Below, in pieces: positions 26,776-35,602 of a stretch of DNA of 64,000 nucleotides (position 1 is the stretch's first letter; every line of letters begins with the position of its first letter). The notes beneath the pieces were generated by a model. It ran no database searches. It saw only the letters and a program-made list of their open reading frames with translations, and had not been told where the DNA came from. Source of the stretch: UBA8437 sp963582065 (GTDB lineage: Bacteria; Planctomycetota; Planctomycetia; Planctomycetales; Planctomycetaceae). The stretch is taken from assembly GCA_963582065.1 (NCBI GenBank), contig CAUZRQ010000021.1, forward strand, positions 1 to 64,000. The letters are read 5' to 3'. Position numbers and translations under genes: made by a program.

Positions 26776-28263
26776 ATGAGCAACGATCCCCTGCCGCGAC
26801 CCCGGCTGAAGAAGACCATCGGCGGCCTGGGATTCCTGTCGCTGGCATTCGGATCGATGATCGGGGTCGGCTGGATCACCGCCCTGGGCGACTGGTTCCA
26901 ACACGCAGGGCCCGGGGGCACAATGCTGGCGTTTGCCGCCGGCGGCCTGCTGATGATCCTGGTCGGTTCCTGCTACGCGGAACTGACCCCGATGCTGCCG
27001 GTCACCGGCGGCGAGGTGGCCTACGCCTACCGAGCCTTCGGCACGGGCAAGGCGTTCCTGGTCGGTTGGTTCCTGGCATTCGGATACCTGGCGGTGTCGG
27101 CCTTCGAGGCCGTGTCGATCGGCATGGTCCTGGCGTACCTGTTTCCACAACTGGACGTGTGGCCGCTGTACGAGATCGGCGACTGGACTGTCTATGCGCC
27201 GCACCTGGCGTTGGCGTTTCTGTTCACGGGGCTGATCACAACGGTCAACTTCCTGGGTGTCGGCGTCGCCATGCGACTCCAAGTCATCCTGACCGGTCTC
27301 CTGGTGGCCTGCACGTTGCTGTTCGTGGCTGCCGGTATCGGGCAGGGCAGCCCCCGGAACCTCGTGCCTCACTTCGCCAATGGCTCATTGGCCGGGACCT
27401 GGAAGGGAATCCTGGTCGTCTTCGTGATGGCACCATTCATGTTTGTCGGTTTCGACACAATCCCACAGGCGGCCGAAGAACGAGCCCCGGGGCAGCCGGC
27501 GGCGCGACTCGGGCTCTACATCATCCTGGCGATCATCGGTTCCACGGTGTTCTATGTCCTGGTGGTCCTGGCCGCCGGGATGGTGACGCCGTGGCAGTCG
27601 CTGGTCGAAGAACAGCTGCCGACGGCCACCGCCTTCCGGTCCGCCTTCTCCTCACCCGCACTGGCCAACCTGGTGCTGTGTGCCGGCGTGATCGGATTGC
27701 TGACGAGTTGGAACGGGTTCTTCCTGGCAGGCACCCGCGTGCTGTTTTCACTGGGACGTGCGCGGATCATTGACTCCCGGTTCGGTGAGATTCACCCGCT
27801 CTACGCGACTCCGGTACGAGCCACGCTCTTCAGTGGATTGGTCACGGCGGTGGCCGCCTGCCTGGGACGGGGGGCACTGCTGGCTTTCGTCAACGTCGGC
27901 TCGTTCTGCATCTCGGTGGCATTCGTCGGCGTGGCACTGTCCCTGCTTCGCCTGCGGGTGATCGCGCCGGACCTGGAACGCCCCTTTCGATTGCCTGCCG
28001 GAAAACTGGTGGCCGGCTGCGCAGCGGTGGGTTCGCTGCTGGTCGTATTGGCGATGGCAATTCCGGCCAGCCCGGCCGTGCTGCGACCCATCGAATGGGC
28101 GATCCTCGTGGTCCTGTGCCTGTGCGGGATCATCTTCTGGACCGTGGGACGCAGCCAACGGGAAACGATCCATGAAGATGACCGGGCGAGACTGATTCTC
28201 GACAACGTCATGCCGAAGACGACACCACCGCTGCCGTTGCACGATCCATCGACCAGTGACTGA
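26776..28263 (+). CDS. APC-family amino acid/polyamine permease
   Basis: 495 residues from the ATG at 26776; an upstream TTG at 26755 would add only seven residues. The protein has about twelve transmembrane helices. TM1 contains the family signature GFLSLAFGSMIGVGWI, with the unwound GSMIGVGW segment that binds substrate; TM3 and TM6 regions (GGEVAYAYRAFGTGKAFLVG, FMFVGFDTIPQAAEE) are typical of APC members. It should import an amino acid or related amine, driven by protons or by exchange. The RraA-like gene starts 53 bases downstream on the same strand, so the two probably form an operon handling the same compound. Confidence 0.9.
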   Translation: MSNDPLPRPRLKKTIGGLGFLSLAFGSMIGVGWITALGDWFQHAGPGGTMLAFAAGGLLMILVGSCYAELTPMLPVTGGEVAYAYRAFGTGKAFLVGWFLAFGYLAVSAFEAVSIGMVLAYLFPQLDVWPLYEIGDWTVYAPHLALAFLFTGLITTVNFLGVGVAMRLQVILTGLLVACTLLFVAAGIGQGSPRNLVPHFANGSLAGTWKGILVVFVMAPFMFVGFDTIPQAAEERAPGQPAARLGLYIILAIIGSTVFYVLVVLAAGMVTPWQSLVEEQLPTATAFRSAFSSPALANLVLCAGVIGLLTSWNGFFLAGTRVLFSLGRARIIDSRFGEIHPLYATPVRATLFSGLVTAVAACLGRGALLAFVNVGSFCISVAFVGVALSLLRLRVIAPDLERPFRLPAGKLVAGCAAVGSLLVVLAMAIPASPAVLRPIEWAILVVLCLCGIIFWTVGRSQRETIHEDDRARLILDNVMPKTTPPLPLHDPSTSD

Positions 28264-28316
28264 CAGATTCGGGCAACACGACATCAACCCGTCAGCCAGA
28301 GTGAGGACTCGAGAAC

Positions 28317-29006
28317 ATGGAATTCGACGAACTGCGGACGCGGTTGATGCCGCTGGACACCGCGTGTGTCTGCGACGGCAACAAGGCACTGCGTGCGGCC
28401 GATCCGGCGGTCAACGAGTTGAGGATTGCCGACCCGGCCATCCGTCCAATCCGCACCGGACTGAAACTGGTCGGTCGCGCCCACACCGTCCGGTGCCACA
28501 ACGACTACGTGACGGTGATCAAGGGACTCCGGGACGCCCGCCCGGGCGACGTGCTCGTGATCGACTCGCAGGGCAGCAACCGGGCGGTTGCCGGGGGACT
28601 GTTCCCGACCGAGGCGATACGGAAAGGGCTGGCCGGCATCGTCGTCGACGGTCCCTGCCGCGACACCCGCACCATCCGGACCCTCGAACTCCCCTACTAC
28701 GCCCGCTCGTTCACCTCCTACTCCGGCACCACCTCGAATCTCGGCGACACCCAGATCCCGGTCACCTGCGGCGGGGTGACCGTCAACCCCGGCGACATCC
28801 TCTTCGGTGACGACGACGGCCTGATCATCGCCACGGTCGACGAACTGGCTGCCGCGTTGCCGATCGCCGAGGAGATCCAGCGCAAGGAGGAGATCATGCT
28901 CGGCAAGATGGCATCGGGAACGAGCCTGCTGGAGATGTTGAACTTCGAGGCACACTGTGCCGCTCTCGAAGCGGGTGAACCCAGCAGCCTGCAGTTCACG
29001 GTCTAG
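28317..29006 (+). CDS. RraA-like 4-hydroxy-4-methyl-2-oxoglutarate aldolase/oxaloacetate decarboxylase family
   Basis: 229 residues from the ATG at 28317, preceded by GAGGA. The fold is RraA/HMG-aldolase: RPIRTGLKLVGRAHTVRC, GGLFPTEAIRKGLAGIVVDG and the metal-site pair R115-D116 in GPCRDTRTI, then VTVNPGDILFGDDDGLIIA. Family members cleave 4-hydroxy-4-methyl-2-oxoglutarate to pyruvate or decarboxylate oxaloacetate; true RNase E regulators lack the aldolase Asp. The retained RD pair argues for the enzyme. It follows the APC permease and probably acts on a keto acid derived from the imported compound. Cytoplasmic. Confidence 0.88.
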   Translation: MEFDELRTRLMPLDTACVCDGNKALRAADPAVNELRIADPAIRPIRTGLKLVGRAHTVRCHNDYVTVIKGLRDARPGDVLVIDSQGSNRAVAGGLFPTEAIRKGLAGIVVDGPCRDTRTIRTLELPYYARSFTSYSGTTSNLGDTQIPVTCGGVTVNPGDILFGDDDGLIIATVDELAAALPIAEEIQRKEEIMLGKMASGTSLLEMLNFEAHCAALEAGEPSSLQFTV

Positions 29007-29024
29007 TCGACCGGCATCGGGTCA

Positions 29025-29927
29025 CTAATTCCGAGCCAGCCGCTCTCGGAGAGCCTGCAACACCGAATAGCCTTCTCCGAGAAACTCCTTCATTTCCGCA
29101 ACCTGCGGTTCGACCCGTTTCCAGCGACGGAAGTAGACGAACACGCCTGAGGCCGTCTCGAACGAAATGTCCGGCCGGGAAACAAAGAAGTCCAGCAACC
29201 CCTGGTCGAAGAAATCCCGCGTCTCCTGTTCGCTCAACGATTTCAGCACGAACGCCTTGGAGAAGCCCGGATGATCGTCAAAGTCAATGTCCTGCCGGCC
29301 CAGCAGGCTGCCGACAGCATCCAGTGTTCTTTCCGGTCTCAAGTGGAATTCGGGCAACCTCAGCTCTGCTGCCTGGACCGCGGCCACGGTTTGCCGCCGA
29401 ACGCGTCTGCGCTTGCCCCGACCGGTAATGTACACGTAGTCGAACAGGGCCACTTTCACTTCGGGCGTATCTGCCACGATCAGGTTCTTCAGCGTTCGGC
29501 CTCTGCCGATGTCGAACAACGGAAGGCCCGAGAGTCGTTCCGCAAGAGCCTCATCACCGTCCGCCAGAAACGTCAACTCGAGTTCCTCGGCGACCCCCCG
29601 GAGGCCGTTGGTCCGTTTCTCCTCCCGGCGACGGACAACAATGCGGGCAATTAGCAGTCCGCCGACGACCAGTATGATCCACGAGCCGTGGACCAGCACC
29701 AGGAACAGCACCAGATTGTTCGCGATCCAACCTTCCTCCCTTTTCTCCTCGCCCTCGTCGTCTCGCTGATCGCCCTCGTCTTCTCGCTGATCGACCTCGC
29801 CATCGTGTGCCGGTTCGCCTTCGGCCGCGTCAACGTGTGAGACCAGAGAAACCACCAACAGCCAGCCCACGAGCACCCGCACCAGCACCAGCACCAGCAC
29901 CAGCAGCGAACCGCCCGGAAACGACAT
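29025..29927 (-). CDS. Membrane protein with acidic repeat and C-terminal cytoplasmic domain (DUF3137-like)
   Basis: 300 residues from the ATG at 29927, preceded by GAGGGGG; the frame is open to 30059 but the site fixes the start. It overlaps the upstream stop as TGATG, so translation is coupled. The N-terminus is a (Leu-Val)n signal or anchor, followed by a highly charged stretch (DQREDEGDQRDDEGEEKREE), one transmembrane helix (LVLFLVLVHGSWIILVVGGL) and a ~190-residue domain starting GLRGVAEELELTFLADGDEA with RRQTVAAVQAAELRLPEFHL and DFFVSRPDISFETASGVFVY. That domain resembles DUF3137 proteins but is not certain. It works presumably with the small membrane protein encoded just upstream. Function unknown. 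Confidence 0.7.
   Translation of the reverse strand: MSFPGGSLLVLVLVLVRVLVGWLLVVSLVSHVDAAEGEPAHDGEVDQREDEGDQRDDEGEEKREEGWIANNLVLFLVLVHGSWIILVVGGLLIARIVVRRREEKRTNGLRGVAEELELTFLADGDEALAERLSGLPLFDIGRGRTLKNLIVADTPEVKVALFDYVYITGRGKRRRVRRQTVAAVQAAELRLPEFHLRPERTLDAVGSLLGRQDIDFDDHPGFSKAFVLKSLSEQETRDFFDQGLLDFFVSRPDISFETASGVFVYFRRWKRVEPQVAEMKEFLGEGYSVLQALRERLARN
29761..29802 (-). repeat. 21-bp tandem repeat encoding acidic segment
   Basis: Two direct copies of a 21-base unit (29761-29781 and 29782-29802) encode DQREDEG and DQRDDEG. The unit keeps the frame. Confidence 0.6.
29881..29906 (-). repeat. Hexanucleotide repeat in leader-coding region
   Basis: Four units of ACCAGC plus a partial copy encode the (Leu-Val)n stretch of the signal/anchor helix. 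Gain or loss of a unit would change the length of the hydrophobic helix by two residues without a frameshift. Confidence 0.65.
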
Positions 29928-30277
29928 CAGTTCCCCCTCGCTAGGAACAGCAGGAATTCGATGGCAAACGGTAGAAACAGCAGGCCGAAGACGAGTGTGG
30001 CGTGAATCACAACGCGATTCAACAGGGCTTCGACCCACCTGGGTTTCGTCAATCCCCACAACACAAGTGCGATACCGAACACCACGGCGGCCGCTGACAG
30101 TTCGTAGAATCCGAAGACAGCCATCCGGAAACGGTTCCCCAGAAGTCCGATCAGCGCCGTGGTTCCACAGATGCCAAAGAACAGGCCCGACAAGATGCAG
30201 GCGATGCGTCCCGGAATGTCATCGGGAAGCTCAAATCCCCGACTCGTGTTCGGTCGATCCTCGTCACGATCGCTCAT
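29927..30277 (-). CDS. Small membrane protein of unknown function
   Basis: 116 residues. A charged N-terminus (MSDRDEDRPNTSRGFELPDD) is followed by three hydrophobic helices (ACILSGLFFGICGTTALIGLL, GFYELSAAAVVFGIALVLWG, VIHATLVFGLLFLPFAIEFLL). No family was recognised. The stop overlaps the start of the next gene as TGATG, so the two proteins are probably made in step and may form a membrane complex. Confidence 0.7.
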   Translation of the reverse strand: MSDRDEDRPNTSRGFELPDDIPGRIACILSGLFFGICGTTALIGLLGNRFRMAVFGFYELSAAAVVFGIALVLWGLTKPRWVEALLNRVVIHATLVFGLLFLPFAIEFLLFLARGN

Positions 30278-30706
30278 CAGCGGCTCGGTATTCGGATTTT
30301 CACGGCCAGGGTCACTCTGCCCCGGAACGGATCAGGAACGTCGCCTGTTGGAGATCCGGATCTCGCCGATCTGGCCGAAGAGGTTCCCGAATCCCAGGAA
30401 GTTGTTCACCCCGTAAAGAACGTTGCCCGTGGACCGTCCCAAGTCTCTCCAGGGCCGACCGGGGGTTCAAGCACGCCTCCCAACATCCTTCGGAGCTATC
30501 GAGACAAGGCGCGGCGTCGGGGTTTCCCCAATCACGTCACTCCTTCACGGCCCTCGATTGATCACAAACCGAACTGAACCCAGGAACGCTCATTCAGGCT
30601 GGTGCAACATGAAGGGATAGGTCAGTGTTTACGGCCGAAACCCGATCGCAACTCGCTGCCCGCCCGATGCAACGCCGACGACATGCCGGCTGAATGGAGG
30701 CTCATC
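30278..30706. other. Divergent intergenic region
   Basis: About 430 bases between a minus-strand start (30277) and the plus-strand family P gene (30707). It should contain both promoters. Short open frames here overlap coding regions or lack a ribosome-binding site. I see no strong palindrome or RNA gene. Confidence 0.5.
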
Positions 30707-33028
30707 ATGACAGGTCGCCCGTTACTCATTCTTGCCCTGGTGCTGTGGCCAGTTGCTCCGATGGTCGACGCCGCCGTCCCGCCCCGAAAGTCACTCGGAG
30801 ATCTGACAGGACCCTGGCAGTTGTTTGTGGATGACTACCTGGTCGCGGAGAAAACCGACGTCGTTCGCTCCTACCACCCTTTCACCAAGCATGCGAGCAA
30901 CCCGGTCCTTTCACCCGACAAGCCCTGGGAGGGCCGTCGCTCGTACATTTACGGAACCGTTCTTCCCAACGAAGCCGGCGACGGATACCGGATGTGGTAC
31001 CAGGGGTACAACGAGACGGGACAATTTGGCGGCAGACGCGGTTATGTGAACGCCTACGCGACCAGCAAAGACGGGATCAACTGGGTCAAACCGAACCTCG
31101 GCATCTTCAGGTGGAGAGATTCGACCAGGAACAACATGTTCCTGGCGAGGAAACACAGTCCCGGCGATGACCACAATCCGCAGGTTCTTCACACGCCGTG
31201 GGAAAACGACCCGCAGAAGAAATACAAGCTGATCACGTTCGTGTACGCAGCCAACCGCAGCTCGAGAGCGGACGAGGGCTATTGGGGGTCATTTTCGCCC
31301 GACGGAATCCACTGGACAGATGAGGCCAAGAATCCGGTTTTGCCCGACCGCGGTGATGTCGGCCAGTTCACCTGGGATCCCCACAAGAAACGCTACATGG
31401 GAACCGTGAAGATATGGACCACCGTGCCGCGTCGTGAGGGGTACCGCCGATGCATCGGAACCACGTCCACCAAGGACTTCAGGAAGTGGCCACATCCCGA
31501 ACTGGTGCTTGTTCCGGACGAAATTGATGACCGCATGCATCCCGGCCGAATGGGTGTGCAGTTTTATGGGCTCACGTCATTTGCCTACGAATCGGGTTAC
31601 ATCGGTTTGCTCTGGATCTTCCGCACCGGCTCCGGTGGACAAATCTACGTCCAACTGGTCAGCAGCCGTGACGGCATCAACTGGACCCGTGCTGAAGCCA
31701 AAGGCGGCCGGCGGCCGGCGGCTTTGCCCAATGGCCCGGACGGCAGTTGGGACGCCGGTTGTCTTTTCACCTCCAGCCATCCACTGGTTGAAGGAGACAC
31801 GATCAAGCTCTGGTACGGTGCCTGGGATAAGGACCATCGCAAACCCGACGCAGCCATAACCGGCCGCGTCGGATTGGCAACTCTCCGGAAAGACGGGTTT
31901 GCCTCACTCGACGCCGGAAACAAAACCGGGACAGTAACGACCAGGCGGTTGAAGGGCCTGGGGGGCCGCCTGTCCGTCAATGCCAGGGCCAAGGGCGGAG
32001 CACTTGCGGCCGAAGTGCTCGACGCCGACGGAACGGTTTTTCCGGGATACAGCAGGACCGAGTGCAACCGAGTCAGCGGGAACGGAATCGACCAACCGGT
32101 CACATGGAAAGCACACAAGACACTGCCGGTGTCGAACAAACCCATGCGGCTGAGGTTTGTCTTCAACAACGCATCTCTCTATTCCTTCCGCGGAGGTCCG
32201 CGCGTTGATGTCGACGACAAGTCTGCTGTCTTCACCGCGTTCTTTGACTTCGAAGGCGACAGCGGACAAACCGCTACCGACAAGGCAACCGAAGACGGTC
32301 GCCAGCAGGCTCGTTTTCATCACAACGTCACCGTTGTCAAAGACGCAGCCGGTGCTCGTGGAGGGGCCTGCCTGGCCTTTTCCAGCGACGGCAAGACACT
32401 GAGCACCTTCGAGGTTGCTGACACCATGAACCTCGGACGCAACTTCACCCTCGCCGTACGGGTCAAGACCGGCGAAAAACGCGTGACACGGCTGTTCAGC
32501 ACATTCCGTGGCTGTGACAAACCGGTGACCGGCGAGTTGATTTTCGACTTCAACCCGGCCGATGGGGCGGTCCGCTTTGTTGCAAACGGGCAGACCGTGG
32601 AGTCGAAGTGCCGGATAACGACCGACCGATTTCACCACTACGCGGTCACTTATGACCACGGAGAGGTGAAGATGTTCTTCGACGGAAAGGAGTTCGGCTC
32701 CGGGCGGCTGCGCTCGGGCACATGCTATTACGTCTACAACGACACGAAGTCAGTCAGAAAGCGTTTCAACGGGCCAAACGAAAAGACGGTTGTCGGCATT
32801 TACCTGTCCGCCGACCTGCGTGTCGGAGAAGACGCGGCCGGCCGATTCGAGATCTTCGACAGAAACCTGAAGCCCCCGGGTGTCACCGGAGCGGTCGTCA
32901 CCGGCCCGGACGAACAACTTATCGGCTTGGCCGACGATATCCTGGTGACTCGCCGCACGTTGAATGCGAAGGAGATTGCCGGCTTGGCCAGGTCCGGATC
33001 ATCAATGCGTTCTGAACGCGACCGGTGA
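30707..33028 (+). CDS. Secreted beta-propeller, family P member 2, with C-terminal LamG
   Basis: 773 residues from the ATG at 30707, with GGAGG upstream; a longer frame from 30602 adds an unlikely leader. The signal peptide (PLLILALVLWPVAPMVDAA) precedes the family motif WQLFVDDYLVAEKTD. Propeller strands: YRMWYQGYNETGQFGG, SKDGINWVKPNLGIFRW, SPDGIHWTDEAKNPVLP, VSSRDGINWTRAEAKG. The family C-terminal module follows (VTTRRLKGLGGRLSVNA ... PMRLRFVFNNASLYSFRGG, ending near residue 500), and unlike its paralogues the protein goes on with a canonical-order LamG (FFDFEGDSGQTATDK, FTLAVRVKTGEKR, FHHYAVTYDHGEVKMFFDG, DDILVTRRTLNAKEIAGLA). Probably a surface or secreted glycan-active protein with an added binding module. 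The gene stands alone. Confidence 0.82.
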   Translation: MTGRPLLILALVLWPVAPMVDAAVPPRKSLGDLTGPWQLFVDDYLVAEKTDVVRSYHPFTKHASNPVLSPDKPWEGRRSYIYGTVLPNEAGDGYRMWYQGYNETGQFGGRRGYVNAYATSKDGINWVKPNLGIFRWRDSTRNNMFLARKHSPGDDHNPQVLHTPWENDPQKKYKLITFVYAANRSSRADEGYWGSFSPDGIHWTDEAKNPVLPDRGDVGQFTWDPHKKRYMGTVKIWTTVPRREGYRRCIGTTSTKDFRKWPHPELVLVPDEIDDRMHPGRMGVQFYGLTSFAYESGYIGLLWIFRTGSGGQIYVQLVSSRDGINWTRAEAKGGRRPAALPNGPDGSWDAGCLFTSSHPLVEGDTIKLWYGAWDKDHRKPDAAITGRVGLATLRKDGFASLDAGNKTGTVTTRRLKGLGGRLSVNARAKGGALAAEVLDADGTVFPGYSRTECNRVSGNGIDQPVTWKAHKTLPVSNKPMRLRFVFNNASLYSFRGGPRVDVDDKSAVFTAFFDFEGDSGQTATDKATEDGRQQARFHHNVTVVKDAAGARGGACLAFSSDGKTLSTFEVADTMNLGRNFTLAVRVKTGEKRVTRLFSTFRGCDKPVTGELIFDFNPADGAVRFVANGQTVESKCRITTDRFHHYAVTYDHGEVKMFFDGKEFGSGRLRSGTCYYVYNDTKSVRKRFNGPNEKTVVGIYLSADLRVGEDAAGRFEIFDRNLKPPGVTGAVVTGPDEQLIGLADDILVTRRTLNAKEIAGLARSGSSMRSERDR

Positions 33029-33052
33029 TCCGAAAGCTCTCCTGATACGGCT

Positions 33053-33662
33053 TCAGGGGGAAGGGGCAGCGGGTTCTCCGATTTTCACCCGGATTGTCGC
33101 GCCATCGGAGGCATAGTCCTCAAACTCGCAGATTCTGGCGGTGGGATCGTCGGTCGGACCGGAGTCCGTGATGTGCAGGCGGACAAATCGCATCTTCACG
33201 GGAGCGATCGTGTGCGTCGTTACGCTGGCGACATTTCCCCTGGCCTGCACCAGGTCCTGCCAGGAACCATCCACGGCAGTGCCGCTCCCTGGCGAACCTG
33301 GCCACCGGTTCATCGCTCCCGTAGGACAACTGCGATGTCCTAGGGTGGGCAACGCCCATCCCCAGGAACACCCGGTCGGCAGGATAGTACACGGCCCCGG
33401 GCGAGGTCCTGATCTGCTTCCCCGCGACGCGCAACCAACTGTCGGCCGGCAGACGGTTGGTTGGCTCCACCTCATCGAGCGGCTTCACGGCGGGAGCCTT
33501 CTCGACCAACCCGTCCACGGACGGTGACGCGACCTGGTTTCCCGCCGACCTGGCGTTCGGTGTCTGGTCCTGCTCGCCAACCGGCTCCGCGGTTGGCGTT
33601 GTCGGTTCGGCTTCCTGGCCACACCCGATCGCCGCCATCAACAACAGCACCGGATGTCTCAT
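33053..33662 (-). pseudogene. Frameshifted lipoprotein with F5/8-type C (discoidin-like) C-terminus
   Basis: An ATG at 33662 opens a lipoprotein leader (MRHPVLLLMAAIGCGQ, Cys14) and a Pro/Glu-rich linker, reading sensibly to about 33295 (PADRVFLGMGVAHPRTSQLS, then YGSDEPVARFA). The frame then drifts into nonsense, while the neighbouring frame takes over with DGSWQDLVQARGNVASVTTH and VKMRFVRLHITDSGPTDDPT, a typical discoidin ending, and stops at 33053. A one- or two-base change near 33280-33300 would restore a single protein of about 200 residues. It could be a real frameshift or a sequencing error. The discoidin part also seems shorter than the usual ~130 residues. Confidence 0.6.
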
Positions 33663-33886
33663 CGCATGCTTCTCCGTTCGGCGGCCTCGGCCAGATCACG
33701 GCTCAACCACCAATCTCACCTGCTGCAGAACCGAGGATCAAGGCCGCCGGACACGACCCTGCCTCGACGAATTGCCTTCGTTGTTTTTCCGAAACCAGCC
33801 GGTCATCATGCTGCGTATCGTGGTGGAGATGCCCTTCCCGTCACGATCTTCCAACCACGTTCAACCCACGGCCGATTGGCGCAAGC

Positions 33887-35491
33887 ATGTTCGGGACAAA
33901 ACCTCTTCGGTCATTGGCCACGTTCATTGCCGTGCCGATCCGCACTACGGCGAGGCTGGTACGACGAGGCTTGTTACTGTACGCCAGCGTATTCGGCACA
34001 AATCTTCCGACTGCACGAGCTCGCTACAAGCGTTGGTTGCTTGTCTTTGCGCTGATCTACAGCCTGCAGGCCATTCCTCTGTTTGAGTTCTGGAGCCTTC
34101 CTCTGTTGCAGTATTGGGGCCTGGCGGTCGTCGTCAGCGGCTACTTCGGTGTCGTTGCGGTCAACCATGCGTGGTACCAGAACGAACGAACTCGCGGAGC
34201 GATCGTACGAGGCCAGACTGAGGGTGATCTGCTGGAATTGCCCAATCTTCGGGGGTTTTCGCTGCTGACCGCACTGCAGCTCTTCCTGTTGTTTCCAATG
34301 ATTTTCTCCCACTGCCACACACTGTTCGCACTGTTTTCTGTTCCGGACAACGCCAATTGGGTGACGTGGTTTGCCCTCACCTTCGACGGATTCTGCAAGT
34401 CGATGCTGGACTGGTCCGAAGTGTACGGGGTCCATTTTTCTCAGGTCGGGTATTCGACATGGTGGGCAAAACACCTGGTCATGGCCAAGCGGCTCACCTT
34501 CGACTACATCCTGATCAGCGGAGTCATAACCGTAATCTCCAGCACAGACACCTTGATCAAAGGGGCATTGGCTGACTTGAGGTTCAACCACAAGTCCTCC
34601 GTCCGGTTGGGGAGGACCATCGTTCCGGCACTCATCAACACATTGAATAACGAGGACAAGTTGATGCGTGGCAACGCAGCCAAAGCACTCGGAGAAATCG
34701 GAGATCCGCGCGCGGTGCCACCGCTGATCCTCAGGATAACAGACACTCATTCCAACGTGCGGCTCCAGGCGATCAGGGCACTGGGAAGCCTGCGAGCCTC
34801 CACTGCCCTCGACCAGATCATCATCGCCCTGCAGGACGGCCCACAAAGTGTGAAAGGAGAAGCCGCCCGGACACTGGGCATCCTCGGCGACCCCACTGCG
34901 ATCACTCCACTCATCGACGCCATGGAAGACCCGACAAGTTCGGTTCGCATCAGGGCGGCGAAATCCCTCGGCATGCTGAACGACCCCAGTGTGGTGCAAC
35001 CTCTGGTCCACACGGCACTGATGGACCAGGACTCGGATGTACGAAGCCACGCCGGAGGAGCTTTGGTCGCAATGGGCGACCATGACTCCGTCACCCAGCT
35101 TTTCATCGACAGGTTGAACGACGAAGCACCCCAGGTGCGATGCAATGCGGCTGACGCCCTCGGTTTGCTGCAAAACCTGATGGCACTGGAACCACTCGTC
35201 GGCGCCTTGCTGACGGACGACAAGGGAGAGGTGAGAGCCAGTACCACGGACGCTCTCCGAAATCTCACGGACGGAAATGCTGTGGAACTGATCATCAACG
35301 CCTTGGCGGACAACAAGGTCAGCACCGCAGTAAGAGTGGCGGAAGCCCTTGGACGGATGGGGATCTCCGATCCCCAGGTCATGGAAGAGCTCTACAGTCT
35401 CAAGAACCACTCCAGTGCGACCGTGAGCACGGCTGCTCAAATTGCCCTGGATACTCTGAATGCGGGCAAACGGTCGAAGAGCGACCGCTAG
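33887..35491 (+). CDS. Membrane-anchored HEAT-repeat protein (small paralogue)
   Basis: 535 residues from the ATG at 33887; the frame is open from 33461 but that part runs antisense to the lipoprotein remnant and is basic, Pro-rich noise. About five hydrophobic segments lie in residues 40-220 (WLLVFALIYSLQAIPLFEFW, LAVVVSGYFGVVAV, LLTALQLFLLFPMIF, FDYILISGVITVIS). The motif FGVVAVNHAWYQNERTRG matches VGVFAVNRAWARNERRRL of the large paralogue at 20314. From about residue 235 run roughly ten HEAT repeats (MRGNAAKALGEIGDPRAVPP, VRIRAAKSLGMLNDPSVVQP, VRCNAADALGLLQNLMALEP). Likely an integral membrane scaffold with a cytoplasmic solenoid. No enzymatic motif. Function unknown. Confidence 0.8.
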   Translation: MFGTKPLRSLATFIAVPIRTTARLVRRGLLLYASVFGTNLPTARARYKRWLLVFALIYSLQAIPLFEFWSLPLLQYWGLAVVVSGYFGVVAVNHAWYQNERTRGAIVRGQTEGDLLELPNLRGFSLLTALQLFLLFPMIFSHCHTLFALFSVPDNANWVTWFALTFDGFCKSMLDWSEVYGVHFSQVGYSTWWAKHLVMAKRLTFDYILISGVITVISSTDTLIKGALADLRFNHKSSVRLGRTIVPALINTLNNEDKLMRGNAAKALGEIGDPRAVPPLILRITDTHSNVRLQAIRALGSLRASTALDQIIIALQDGPQSVKGEAARTLGILGDPTAITPLIDAMEDPTSSVRIRAAKSLGMLNDPSVVQPLVHTALMDQDSDVRSHAGGALVAMGDHDSVTQLFIDRLNDEAPQVRCNAADALGLLQNLMALEPLVGALLTDDKGEVRASTTDALRNLTDGNAVELIINALADNKVSTAVRVAEALGRMGISDPQVMEELYSLKNHSSATVSTAAQIALDTLNAGKRSKSDR

Positions 35492-35602
35492 TCGCCACGC
35501 AGCTTGGCCCGGTTGTCACGCCTCGACAGATCTCGTCTGCTTCGAGAATCCGCTCTTCCGTGACCGAAGACAACCGCGAGGAAAGCGGGCCTGCGGCCGG
35601 AG

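Noticed and set aside
25978..27372. 464-codon minus-strand open frame across the permease start
   Set aside because: Charged low-complexity translation; opposed by the clear APC permease and DUF3472 genes.
33461..33886. N-terminal extension of the small HEAT protein
   Set aside because: Basic Pro/Ser/Arg-rich translation antisense to the lipoprotein remnant; the ATG at 33887 begins the part that matches the paralogue.
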